Source: CAYUCJ01 sp049282265
GTDB lineage: Bacteria; Desulfobacterota; DSM-4660; Desulfatiglandales; Desulfatiglandaceae
Direction: 5' to 3'
Assembly: GCA_049282265.1 (NCBI GenBank)
Contig: JBAPTR010000003.1
Location: forward strand, 1-64,000
Length of the DNA: 64,000 bases
The notes under the pieces were generated by a model that was not told the DNA's origin, did not search any database, and was given only the letters and a program-made list of their open reading frames with translations. Shown here piece by piece: positions 35,432-43,402 of this stretch (position 1 is its first letter; each line of letters opens with the position of its first letter). A program made the position numbers and the translations under genes.

Positions 35432-35680
35432 GAAGTCGTCTTATTCACCGGACCTCAGGAGGAGAACTTGAGGGTCTTTTTCTGACGCTTTCTCATAGTG
35501 CACTTGCAACTCACTTCTGCATGGACGACTATTTGGGATTCACTACTATCAAACCCTACGCGCTTCTGTGACGTACCGCTGAATCCCAAATCGGCGTCCA
35601 TCCCCTCCGGAGTGTTTAGAAAGCATTTGAAAAAGATTGTCAGGTTCGGTTCCTCTTCCTTCCTCATAGTTTGCCGAACA
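35432..35680. repeat. Palindromic intergenic element, copy B
   Basis: The outer arms are 35458-35493 (GGAGGAGAAC...CTTTCT) and 35618-35655. The inner arms 35521-35542 and 35580-35601 pair as ATGGACG..ATTTGGGATTCA with TGAATCCCAAAT..CGTCCAT. The stretch TGACGCTTTCTCATAGTGCACTTG (split around 35482-35506) is nearly identical to copy A at 52268-52290. The inner stem differs from copy A by paired, compensatory changes. There is no open frame with a ribosome-binding site. Confidence 0.8.
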
Positions 35681-35727
35681 TGGCGTAAACCAGCTTCCAA
35701 CGAAGTCATCAACTTTGAACCGGTTGT

Positions 35728-36318
35728 TTACATCTCTTCAAGATCCTCGGGCCGGTTGATGTTGAAAAAGGAGCGCAGGTCCGGGTCGAATTTCCGGATC
35801 TCAACCTCATCGACATACCGTGTTGAAACCGCCTCAAAAAAGCGGATAATCTGATACTGGTGATTGCCGATAAGTCCTTCCACCGCCGGAAGACAGGTCT
35901 GCCGGTAGATGGCGTGAAGGGCCTCCAGTTTCCACCCCACCCTGGGGACCACGGCATCGTGATCGTTTGCAATTCCTGCCATATGCGAAATGAGGGCCGG
36001 GTTCAAGTGGGGCATATCACAGGCCACGAAAAATCCCGCTTCCGTAGGGATGCACTTGAGGGCCGTGTAGATGCCTCCCAGGGGACCCAGTCCCTTGATA
36101 AGATCCTGGTACATGGGGAGCTGAAGGTGGGCGTACTCCCGGGGTGTGTTTGTGATGAGGATGATGTGATCAAAGAGTCCGTTCAGTACGCGGATCACAT
36201 GCTCGATAAGGGGAACGCCTTCCACCTCCGCCAGGGCCTTGTTTGCGCCGTAGCGGCTGCTCTTTCCGCCGACCAGGATGACACCTGAGATATCTTTATG
36301 AAGCATGGCCTTTGACAT
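35728..36318 (-). CDS. mobA: Molybdenum cofactor guanylyltransferase MobA
   Basis: This 196-residue enzyme attaches GMP to molybdopterin to form the guanine dinucleotide cofactor used by formate dehydrogenases and related enzymes. The N-terminal GTP loop ISGVILVGGKSSRYGANKAL has the family's L-x-G-G-x-S-x-R-x-G-x-x-K pattern. GLGPLGGIYTAL, FVACDMPHL, PRVGWKLEALHAIY and INRPEDLEEM at the C-terminus are also standard. It follows fdhD by 14 bp; the pair serves formate dehydrogenase maturation. Confidence 0.92.
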   Translation of the reverse strand: MSKAMLHKDISGVILVGGKSSRYGANKALAEVEGVPLIEHVIRVLNGLFDHIILITNTPREYAHLQLPMYQDLIKGLGPLGGIYTALKCIPTEAGFFVACDMPHLNPALISHMAGIANDHDAVVPRVGWKLEALHAIYRQTCLPAVEGLIGNHQYQIIRFFEAVSTRYVDEVEIRKFDPDLRSFFNINRPEDLEEM

Positions 36319-36332
36319 TTGTCATTTCATTA

Positions 36333-37148
36333 TCAAAACCCTTCAATCCTTCTGACATGGCTGTGGATCCTGTTCGAATGCTTGGCAAGATCGATGAGGG
36401 TCACGTTATAGATCTTGGCGGCCTCCACGGCCCGGGACGTGGGGCGGGACATGGCCACGAACACGGGTATTCCCGCCCTGGCCGTTTTCAGGAGCATTTC
36501 CAGGCTGGCCCGGCCACTGGAGATGAGAACCTTGTCGTCCCTGGGAATGCCCTTGAGGATCGCAGCCCCGATCACCTTGTCCACGGCGTTGTGCCGTCCC
36601 ATGTCCTCACTGAAAAATACGGCCTCGGCCTTTCCGTCAAGGAGCATGGCGGCATGCGCTCCACCGGTGCGCCAGTAGAGCTTCTGGCACTCCTCAAGCC
36701 TCACCGCGCAGGCCTCCACCACACCCATGGGGAAACGGTGTCGGCTCCTGACCCTGTTGAGGGCACGGTTCAACTCACCATAGTTCTGCTTTCCGCATAC
36801 ACCGCAACTGGAGAAGGACATCCGCTTGTCCGGGCCGGTTGAGGCCTGAAGAAGGGGGGCCTTCAGGGTGACATGGGCCACCATGACCTCGTCCTGATCT
36901 CCGGGTTCCCTTGATAGAATGCGGCATTCCCTGACATCGGAGGGGGTTTCGATCATGCCTTCGGTAAAGAGGAAGCCGAATACCAGTTCCCTGATCTGGT
37001 CCGGGGTGCACATGATCAGGGTCTGCGTGCCCTGATTGATACTGATCTCGAGGGGGGTCTCCACGAGCAGGTCGGTGGGCTCCGGAGACATGCCACCGTC
37101 TTTGAAGGTGAAAGATCGCACCGTCTTGAATGTATCATTTATTGTCAT
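36333..37148 (-). CDS. fdhD: Formate dehydrogenase accessory sulfurtransferase FdhD
   Basis: This 271-residue protein moves sulfur from IscS to the molybdenum cofactor of formate dehydrogenase. The active C-x-x-C pair is in SSCGVCGKQNYGEL. ELVFGFLFTEGMI, FPMGVVEAC, YWRTGGAHAAMLLDG, FSEDMGRHNAVDKVIGA and ISSGRASLEMLLK are all family signatures. It is co-directional with mobA. The catalytic formate dehydrogenase, commonly a selenoprotein in this group, is not in the window. The ribosome-binding site is weak. Confidence 0.95.
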   Translation of the reverse strand: MTINDTFKTVRSFTFKDGGMSPEPTDLLVETPLEISINQGTQTLIMCTPDQIRELVFGFLFTEGMIETPSDVRECRILSREPGDQDEVMVAHVTLKAPLLQASTGPDKRMSFSSCGVCGKQNYGELNRALNRVRSRHRFPMGVVEACAVRLEECQKLYWRTGGAHAAMLLDGKAEAVFFSEDMGRHNAVDKVIGAAILKGIPRDDKVLISSGRASLEMLLKTARAGIPVFVAMSRPTSRAVEAAKIYNVTLIDLAKHSNRIHSHVRRIEGF

Positions 37149-37151
37149 TTT

Positions 37152-37632
37152 CTTCTCGACAGGATAAACAGGATCTACCCGATTTTTTCGTTTAGTTTCT
37201 TGATCTTCCGTCTAATCTCAACTTGCCTTTCTCCGAAATTAAGGAGCAATCCCACAGGTTTTCCCGTGGCCACAAGGTAATTGACCAATTGAACCTCATG
37301 GGTTTTTGCTATTCGAGTCACCGATTTCAGCTCTACAATCAAAATATTGTTGACAATGATATCGGCAACAAAATCTCCAACGATTTCAACTTCATGATAG
37401 ACTGTAATAGGTTTCTGCGATTCCGCATTAAGACCGGCCTTGCGCATTTCCATGAGCAAGCATTTTTCATAGACACTTTCAAGAAATCCAAACCCCATCA
37501 TATTATAGACGCGATAGGCACAACCGATTATCGCCGCCGTTATGGGTTCATATTCCATGGCATTTCCAAAAAGTTTTTCTGTTCTTTTTATCATTTGAAA
37601 CAGTATCCGGTCTATCCTGTTATCCTGTCAGA
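37152..37632. mobile_element. GxxExxY cassette bounded by inverted repeats
   Basis: The GxxExxY gene (37175-37594) is bracketed by an inverted repeat: GACAGGATAAACAGGAT (about 37158-37174) and, reversed, GACAGGATAACAGGAT (about 37612-37629), differing by one base in the spacer. The unit sits between fdhD and methylmalonyl-CoA epimerase genes on the same strand and looks inserted. A related repeat pair without an intact gene occurs at 63501-63809. No transposase is present. Confidence 0.55.
37175..37594 (-). CDS. GxxExxY protein
   Basis: This 139-residue protein carries the family signature GFGFLESVYEKCLLMEM (about residues 34-50). ITVYHEVEIVGDFVADIIVN, ILIVELKSVTRI and HEVQLVNYLVATGKPVGLLLNFG resemble a PD-(D/E)xK nuclease-like core with the D and E-x-K acids. 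The biological role is unknown. Members are scattered as small cassettes in many genomes, often flanked by inverted repeats, as here. Its base composition is more AT-rich than neighbouring genes, consistent with transfer. A start at the internal ATG 37558 (MEYEPIT) is also possible. Confidence 0.85.
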   Translation of the reverse strand: MIKRTEKLFGNAMEYEPITAAIIGCAYRVYNMMGFGFLESVYEKCLLMEMRKAGLNAESQKPITVYHEVEIVGDFVADIIVNNILIVELKSVTRIAKTHEVQLVNYLVATGKPVGLLLNFGERQVEIRRKIKKLNEKIG

Positions 37633-37636
37633 TATT

Positions 37637-38041
37637 TTACTCCCTCTCGCAGAGTTCCACCAGGACCCCGCCGGTCTCCTTGGGGTGGATGAAGGCGATG
37701 CGGGCACCACCGGCCCCTTTCCTGGGGGTTGCGTCGATCAGACGGACCCCCTTTTCCTTCAGCTCCGCCAAGGCCTCCTCGATATTTTCCACGCGGAAGG
37801 CAATATGCTGGATGCCTTCCCCGCGGGATTCGATATACTTTGCCACGGGACCGTCATCGTGGGTGGATTCCACCAGTTCCAGCTCGCTGTCCGTGATGGG
37901 GAGAAAGGCCACGTTGACCTTTTGATCTGCAACGTTTTCAATCCCCGCGATATTCAGGCCGAGGATATCGGTGTAAAATTTCCCGGCCTGGGCAATATCC
38001 TTTACCGCCACTCCGATGTGATCGATGTGTTTAATCTTCAT
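37637..38041 (-). CDS. mce: Methylmalonyl-CoA epimerase
   Basis: This 134-residue vicinal-oxygen-chelate protein interconverts (S)- and (R)-methylmalonyl-CoA in propionate metabolism. IKHIDHIGVAVKDIAQAGKFY supplies the first metal histidine, SELELVESTHDDGP and GEGIQHIAFRVENIEEAL the next ligands, and GVLVELCERE the final glutamate. The start ATG 38041 follows GAGGAGG. No mutase gene is adjacent. Length is normal. Confidence 0.92.
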   Translation of the reverse strand: MKIKHIDHIGVAVKDIAQAGKFYTDILGLNIAGIENVADQKVNVAFLPITDSELELVESTHDDGPVAKYIESRGEGIQHIAFRVENIEEALAELKEKGVRLIDATPRKGAGGARIAFIHPKETGGVLVELCERE

Positions 38042-38270
38042 GATTCCTCCTCTCGTCGGTAAAATCTTCCTCCATTGCGGGACACAATACCTTCCCTGTA
38101 TCCCCTTGGTCAAGGGGCTTTTGAGGGCGGAAATGAATCGGATCCCTTGCATTCATGCCATGCGGTTCTTAAAATAAAAGCACAAAAACCAAGAAAAAAG
38201 ACATTTATTCGCGAGAGAAAAGGGTATGCAACCCGGAAATATTGAGCTGATTCGATGAAAGGACGATGCC

Positions 38271-38522
38271 ATGAAAAACGATCCATTCGGGTTTGTCCCT
38301 CCGAACCCTCCTTCCACACAGGAAAGGCAGGCCGACTTTGATCAACTGGAGGCCCTGGAACTTTACTGCCCCACTTGCCGGCAGGCGGTGCCGGTCAGGA
38401 AATTCCTGCTGCTGATCCTCCCCGACGGTGACAAATACGAATACCGCTGCCAATACTGTGGGACCAAGGTGGGGGGCAAGATGGACAAGTCGGGACAGTA
38501 CTACGGGGTCCTCAACCGTTGA
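38271..38522 (+). CDS. Small zinc-ribbon protein
   Basis: This 83-residue protein has a proline-rich start and one four-cysteine zinc ribbon: C33-P-T-C36 and C60-Q-Y-C63 with a beta hairpin between them (VPVRKFLLLILPDGDKYEYR). There is no membrane segment. It is convergent with the candidate selenoprotein gene and has no clear ribosome-binding site beyond AAAGGA 11 bases upstream. The family and function are not recognised; the composition is that of a real protein. Confidence 0.65.
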   Translation: MKNDPFGFVPPNPPSTQERQADFDQLEALELYCPTCRQAVPVRKFLLLILPDGDKYEYRCQYCGTKVGGKMDKSGQYYGVLNR

Positions 38523-38564
38523 GGCAGCACTGTCCCGGCTTTTTAAGGAAGAAGATACCCGGGG

Positions 38565-38885
38565 TTATTTGATAAATTTCGGTGGCGAGTCAGGAGGATA
38601 TCCCCCTTTGCGTAACTTCTTCGCAATTATGTCGGGGTTTGTCTTTGTATCATCATAGGTAATAGTCGCAATGTGGAGTTGTGCGTCGGGTACCACCTTT
38701 ATTATCCCCTCTACTTTTTTCAGGATATAACTTACCCTGTCGGCCGTGGCCGGTCATTCACATCCGGGAATGGAGAACTCAATCACCCGCTCCGCCGCAA
38801 GTACGGGCTGCACGGAGGCTCCCAGGACCAAGAGCCCTGCAAAAAGCATTGCAAAAAGAACGGCAAGCTGGTTTCTTTTCTTCAT
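38565..38885 (-). CDS. MerP/HMA-like exported protein with in-frame UGA, probable selenoprotein
   Basis: From ATG 38885, with GGAGG 6 bases upstream, the frame runs to TAA at 38565-38567 with a single internal TGA at codon 44 (38754-38756). Reading it as selenocysteine gives 106 residues: a signal peptide (1-30, ending SVQPVLA), then ERVIEFSIPGCE-U-PATADRV, LKKVEGIIKVVPDAQLHIAT and TYDDTKT..IIAKKLRKGGYP. This is the heavy-metal-associated fold of MerP, and the UGA sits where MerP has the second Cys of its metal site, next to C42 (C-x-U). The frame stays protein-like after the UGA. A SECIS-like hairpin follows 14 nt after it. The alternative is a nonsense-mutated pseudogene. Confidence 0.75.
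38721..38739 (-). promoter_or_regulatory. SECIS-like hairpin
   Basis: On the minus strand, 14 nt after the UGA, CAGGGTAAGTTATATCCTG folds into a 7-bp stem (one G-U pair) with loop AGUUA. A short stem 11-20 nt after UGA with a GU in its loop is what bacterial SelB recognises. The hairpin lies within the coding frame, as bacterial SECIS elements do. Confidence 0.6.
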
Positions 38886-39211
38886 TTTTTCCTCCTATGT
38901 TTGAGTGTTGTGGTTTTTTCTTGGGCTTATTGTATCCTAATCTAAGTCCTCTCTTTAGTATGTGCAAGGGCGTTTCTCCATGTGGGAGGAAGCAGATCAG
39001 CTCAATTGGCCATTCTTTCACGGAATGGCATTTATAGATTTGTCGGGTATCCTGGAAGATCCTTACACTTCCCGGCAACATCTTTTTCGAGACTCCTCAA
39101 CCCTCAAGGGAGAGCACCGTCACGGTCACTCTTTCTCCCGCCGGGAAAACGATGAAAACCCGTCGGCCTTCTCCGTGAACCGAAGTTCCCGGGCGAGCTA
39201 TTGCAATCAGA
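38886..39211. other. Intergenic region with candidate promoter for the selenoprotein
   Basis: On the minus strand TTGCAC (38962-38967), 17 bp, TAGATT (38939-38944) could drive the gene starting at 38885. The rest holds no clear gene. A minus-strand frame right after the threonine aldolase stop (39100-39211 area) reads like a protein tail (GRRVFIVFPAGERVTVTV) but has no start codon or ribosome-binding site and may be a remnant. Confidence 0.35.
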
Positions 39212-40249
39212 TTAGCGGAGGACCTTTCTGAGGAGTGCGGCAAATCCCGTGATGTCCCCCTCGGTGGTGTCAAAGGAGGTCATCCACCGAACGATGGACC
39301 GTCCTTCATCCCACACGTAGAAAAAATATTCCCGGCTAAGGGATTGGATATGCTCGCGGGGAATCGCGGCGAAGACGGCATTTGCGTCCACCGGCTGGGT
39401 GATGGTGATACGGGGGATGTTGCGGACTTCCCGTTCCAGAAGTGCGGCCATGTTGTTGGCGTGTTCCGCGTTCCTGCGCCAGAGATCGTCGGTGAGGAGC
39501 GCTTCAAACTGTACGGCAATGAAACGCATCTTGGATGCGAGCTGGGCACCCTGCTTTCGGATGAATTTGAAATCCCGGGCCAGGTCAGGTCTGAAAAAGA
39601 CCACGGCCTCACCGAACATGACCCCGTTTTTGGTTCCCCCGAAGGAGAGCACGTCCACGCCCATATCCCTGGTGATTTCCCGGAGACCCGTCTTGAGGGA
39701 CACGGCGGCATTGGAGAGCCGTGCCCCGTCCAGGTGCACAAAAAGGCCGTTTTCATGGGCAAATCGGGTAATCGCCTCGACCTCTTCGGGCCGGTAGACG
39801 GTCCCCAGTTCGGTTGCCTGGGTGATGGAGACGACCCTTGGCTGGGTGTGGTGTTCGTTTCCCAGTGCGTGCAGGTGCGGCCTGATCCGATCGACCGTGA
39901 TCTTCCCGTTTTCCGTTGAAATGGGGAGGAGCTTGCACCCGGTGAACTTCTCCGGGGCACCGCACTCATCCTCGTTGATGTGGGCGGTCTCGGCGCAGAT
40001 GACCGCCTGGAAAGAGTCAGTCAGGGCCTGGAGGGAAAGGACATTGGCGCCGGTCCCGTTGTAGACAAAGAAGACCTCCGTTTCCTCTCCAAAGGTTTTC
40101 TTGAACTTTGCGGCGGCCGATTCGGTGTAAGGGTCGTCTCCGTAGGCCACCGCGTGGCCCTGGTTGGCCCGGCCGATGGCATCAAGGACGACGGGATGGA
40201 CACCCGCGTTGTTGTCGCTCGCAAAGCCTCGCCTACTGCCTGCAATCAT
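39212..40249 (-). CDS. Low-specificity threonine aldolase
   Basis: This 345-residue PLP enzyme of the beta-eliminating lyase family splits L-threonine to glycine and acetaldehyde. FASDNNAGVHPVVLDAI at the start, YGDDPYTESAAAKF, FVYNGTGANVLSLQAL, HINEDECGAPE, LFVHLDGARLSNAA and the PLP lysine in LSFGGTKNGVMFGEA are characteristic. ATG 40249 overlaps the region after the FG-GAP gene stop (40254-40256), so the genes are coupled. A longer frame to 40288 is rejected because it would run far into that gene. Confidence 0.9.
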   Translation of the reverse strand: MIAGSRRGFASDNNAGVHPVVLDAIGRANQGHAVAYGDDPYTESAAAKFKKTFGEETEVFFVYNGTGANVLSLQALTDSFQAVICAETAHINEDECGAPEKFTGCKLLPISTENGKITVDRIRPHLHALGNEHHTQPRVVSITQATELGTVYRPEEVEAITRFAHENGLFVHLDGARLSNAAVSLKTGLREITRDMGVDVLSFGGTKNGVMFGEAVVFFRPDLARDFKFIRKQGAQLASKMRFIAVQFEALLTDDLWRRNAEHANNMAALLEREVRNIPRITITQPVDANAVFAAIPREHIQSLSREYFFYVWDEGRSIVRWMTSFDTTEGDITGFAALLRKVLR

Positions 40250-40253
40250 CTTG

Positions 40254-41885
40254 TCACTGCCCTTTGGCCGCACCCTCGTTGAAATCAAACCACATGATGC
40301 GGCTGGATCCCTTTCCTATATTGCTCAATGTCCCCTTTTGTGCCGCAAGAAACAGCCGTTGCCCTACCACTTGCATATCTGCGAGGGCATAGTCTATCTC
40401 CCTGGTGTCCCAGCCGGGGGAGAGGCCCGCTCCCCCTATTTTGTATGCAAGGAGCTTCGATTTGACATAGACCTTCATATCTTCGATGTATTTAATAAAG
40501 GCGATATTCTTGATGGCTATCAGGTCCTTTTTTCCGTCCCCATCGATATCCATAATGACCGGCCTGGCCTCGAAGGAAACCCAGTGCAGCGGCTGTTCAG
40601 GATGTGTGTCATCCATCAGGACCCTGTTGTTTGTGCCGCCGATACGCCTCTCTTCGGTCCATAGCACGCTTCCATCACCGTTCCAGATATGGAGGGCATC
40701 ACCTTCCCCCAGTCCGATCAGTTCGGGGTTTCCGTCTTTGTTGATATCATAGAGGATCAGGCTGTAGAAACGAACCCCCTTGAGGGCAGGGAACTGTCGC
40801 ACTTCCCGCGTTTTACCGGCCCCATCGTATTCGAGCTGGGATATCCTGCCGCTGAAAAAGGCACCCGTCCGCGAGTTCTGGAAGAGCAGTCTGGGTCTGC
40901 CGCCCCGGGCATCCCTGACGGCGGAAAGGTGCCCTTCCCGGCGGAAGAGCTGCCGGAAGGTTCCGTTCCACTCGTACACGGTGGTACGTGCCCGCATGCT
41001 ATAGAAGCTGACCAGATAGATTTCCGCCTTCCCGTTTCCATCCACATCCCCAACGGAGACCCGAATAAAATCTTCCCCGATCGCCGTCTTCAGACTGTCC
41101 TTCATCTGGAACGTTTCACCCTTCTTGCCATAGATACGGAGTTCGTTCCTTCCAAGCACCACCAGTTCCGTATTGCCGTCACCGGTGAGATCACCCGCGT
41201 CGAACGACTCCACTGTCATATGGAGGGAGATCCTGCCCCGGGGTTCAAACGCCCTCGGTTGCCGGGTGCTGCGGAAAAACCCCTCCTCCCCTTCCGGGAC
41301 GGCTCCACCCTCTTTTCCCAAAGCCGCAAAGAGGCCTGAAGGTGTTTCCGGCATCCCCCGGTTCTCCGAAAGGCCCACCACTCCCCTCGTGGGGGCGCGT
41401 CTTCCTTCAACAATCGCGCGGAAGCGGTTCGCCACATCGGCGATCCTGGGGATGAACTGGTCTTCGGTCACGGCCTCGGTGACCGGCGTCAGCGCGGGCG
41501 GGGTTTTGGTCAGGTCCAGGAGGGAGAGATCCATGCTGGACCCGCCACCCATGGTGGTGATGCTGCCGAAGACGGCATAATCGGCCTTGAGTTTCCTGGT
41601 GACTTCCTCGACCCGTTGCCGGGTGATCTTTCCGCTTTTTTCGTCCGTGGTGAGGAGGGAGCTGAAGCTATCTTCCGTGACCACATCCAGCCCGCCGCCG
41701 GAAAGGCGCGACAGGAACATGGTCCTGAGACCCTGACGAACATACGCCTGCGGGTGCTCCGCATAGATGGCGAGGGGGAAGAGGACCAGGGTCCGGCTGG
41801 CGGAAAAGCCAGACCCGGGAAGGAAGAGCGTAAGCATCAGGAACAGGATACACAGGCCTGGGAATGTGGCAATTTTTCTGATCAT
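40254..41885 (-). CDS. Exported FG-GAP/VCBS repeat protein
   Basis: This 543-residue protein has a signal peptide (IRKIATFPGLCILFLMLTLFLPGSGFSA). Residues about 30-190 resemble a TolB/CsgG-like domain (LVLFPLAIYAEHPQAYVRQGL, LKADYAVFGSITTMGG). The C-terminal part holds Ca2+-binding beta-propeller blades of the FG-GAP/VCBS type, with acidic loops FDAGDLTGDGNTELVV, VSVGDVDGNGKAEIYLV, YDINKDGNPELIGLG and MDIDGDGKKDLIAI. It is probably periplasmic or on the surface; its binding partner is unknown. The start ATG 41885 is chosen because it opens the signal peptide; a longer frame to 42008 runs over the terminator. Confidence 0.8.
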   Translation of the reverse strand: MIRKIATFPGLCILFLMLTLFLPGSGFSASRTLVLFPLAIYAEHPQAYVRQGLRTMFLSRLSGGGLDVVTEDSFSSLLTTDEKSGKITRQRVEEVTRKLKADYAVFGSITTMGGGSSMDLSLLDLTKTPPALTPVTEAVTEDQFIPRIADVANRFRAIVEGRRAPTRGVVGLSENRGMPETPSGLFAALGKEGGAVPEGEEGFFRSTRQPRAFEPRGRISLHMTVESFDAGDLTGDGNTELVVLGRNELRIYGKKGETFQMKDSLKTAIGEDFIRVSVGDVDGNGKAEIYLVSFYSMRARTTVYEWNGTFRQLFRREGHLSAVRDARGGRPRLLFQNSRTGAFFSGRISQLEYDGAGKTREVRQFPALKGVRFYSLILYDINKDGNPELIGLGEGDALHIWNGDGSVLWTEERRIGGTNNRVLMDDTHPEQPLHWVSFEARPVIMDIDGDGKKDLIAIKNIAFIKYIEDMKVYVKSKLLAYKIGGAGLSPGWDTREIDYALADMQVVGQRLFLAAQKGTLSNIGKGSSRIMWFDFNEGAAKGQ

Positions 41886-41985
41886 ATCTGGGCCTCGTGA
41901 CTGCTGGGGTTGGGTTGCTGAAAGACTTGAAAACGGCTTTTTATAGCACGAACGGCCCACGTCGTCAAGCACGGCGGAAAATTGC

Positions 41986-42023
41986 CATAAAAAAACCCGG
42001 GGCGGCACAGCCCCCGGGTTTGT
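41986..42023 (-). terminator. Rho-independent terminator of the porin gene
   Basis: AAACCCGGGG (41993-42002) pairs with CCCCGGGTTT (42012-42021). Read on the minus strand the stem is followed by TTTTTTT, 30 bp after the porin stop. Confidence 0.85.
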
Positions 42024-42052
42024 TGAAAAGGCGCTCTTTGAATCAAGAGGGC

Positions 42053-43171
42053 CTAGAAGTTGATCTGCCAGTAAAGACCGTACCAGGTCTCGTTGCCTTG
42101 ATCGGTATCGTTACCGGCGGCGTCAGTTGAATCTTTGAGAGCCAACCGTCCGACCTCAGGCGTAACCGTGAAGCCCTTGGCGATGGTGATGGGGAACCGG
42201 ACATAGTAAAAGGCTCCGGCGGCCTCTTCGTCCTTGTACCGTTCGTACTTGGCGTGCCCATAGCCCGCATCCACGCTCACCATATCGGTGATCCTGAATG
42301 TGGCAGCGGCTGCATACCCCAAGGTGGAAGCGTCTTCCACGTCGCCGTTCACCACTACGGCCTTGGTGATTCCGGGTTGGGTGCCGCCGAAGGCGTAGCC
42401 GTAATTCCCCATATTCTGGGCCTTCCAGAGGATGCCGCGCAGGGAAACCGGGCCTACAGGTACTTCCACCCTGGCGCCGTAGATGTAACTCTTGATGGTT
42501 TTCGAATTGTCCATGCTATTAACAACCTTATAGGTGTTATAGCCGCCGAAGAGGCCCACATTGGCCGGACCGGCATTGACGGTCAGATTGGCTTCGATCC
42601 TGGGGAGGAACGTGTCAATATCAGCCTGCAACGGGGTAGCTTCTGCTGAATCTGTTATATCATATATACCACCGGTGTTGGGTGGTTCCAGGGCGAGAAA
42701 CAGGTGCCCGAAGCCCAAGTTTGTCTTGAACCCGATCATATCGGAACGCAGGCAGGCGGCCATATCACCCCAGTCCCCCTGGAGGCCACCGGCCGTATAG
42801 ATGGAGGTGGTGACGGGGCAGAAAAAGGGCGACCAGGTGAAGCCTATGAGCATTTCCGTGTTCCCGAAGGTATAGGATGCCCAGAACTGCCTGAAATAGG
42901 ACGCACTAAAGGGTCTGATTTCTATGTTGGCCTTGATGTTGCCCTCTTGCAGCCTGACCCCAAAGCGGTTGTCATATATGTCGGCGCCCCAGACAAGGTC
43001 CGTATCATCATAGCCAGTTTTATTCAGTTTAAAATTGTCGTCCTGCTTCACAATCCAGTTCCAGTAACGGACATTGCCGTAAAAGGTGGCTGCGTTGGTA
43101 GCGGCCATGGCCGGAACGGTAAAGGCCACCAGAAGCAGCGCGGCAAAAGCACTAAGCAAAAGTTTCTTCAT
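42053..43171 (-). CDS. Outer-membrane beta-barrel porin
   Basis: This 372-residue protein has a classical signal peptide (KKLLLSAFAALLLVAFTVPAMA, 23 residues) and then alternating amphipathic strands with aromatic girdles (TFYGNVRYWNWIVKQ, NRFGVRLQEGNIKANIEIRPF, FWASYTFGNTEMLIGFTWSPF), ending with phenylalanine (WYGLYWQINF), the signal for barrel assembly. It resembles the histidine-kinase-independent, single-gene porins common in sulfate reducers. The ribosome-binding site is AGGAGGAAAG. A strong terminator follows, and no other gene shares the transcript, as expected for an abundant membrane protein. Confidence 0.85.
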   Translation of the reverse strand: MKKLLLSAFAALLLVAFTVPAMAATNAATFYGNVRYWNWIVKQDDNFKLNKTGYDDTDLVWGADIYDNRFGVRLQEGNIKANIEIRPFSASYFRQFWASYTFGNTEMLIGFTWSPFFCPVTTSIYTAGGLQGDWGDMAACLRSDMIGFKTNLGFGHLFLALEPPNTGGIYDITDSAEATPLQADIDTFLPRIEANLTVNAGPANVGLFGGYNTYKVVNSMDNSKTIKSYIYGARVEVPVGPVSLRGILWKAQNMGNYGYAFGGTQPGITKAVVVNGDVEDASTLGYAAAATFRITDMVSVDAGYGHAKYERYKDEEAAGAFYYVRFPITIAKGFTVTPEVGRLALKDSTDAAGNDTDQGNETWYGLYWQINF

Positions 43172-43402
43172 TACTCTTTCCTCCTAAAGAAAAAGATTTT
43201 GAAAAAGGTTCATAAACCCTAAAACCAATACGCTTCCTCCAAGAACGGACCTACCACCCCCTTTCTCCAGCACTATCAGCAGGTTAAATGAAAACCGGCA
43301 AGGAAGCCCCCTTTACCCGAAAGGGAAAAACCCGTTTCCCTGCCCGCAAATGAAAACCGGATTAGCAATTTTTATCAAGGATGTCAAGAACTTTTTTAGT
43401 CA

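Noticed and set aside
38565..38885. Reading the HMA-like gene as a plain nonsense-mutated pseudogene
   Set aside because: Downstream codons keep the HMA fold, the UGA falls exactly on a metal-ligand position, and a SECIS-like hairpin is in place. Decay would not predict all three.
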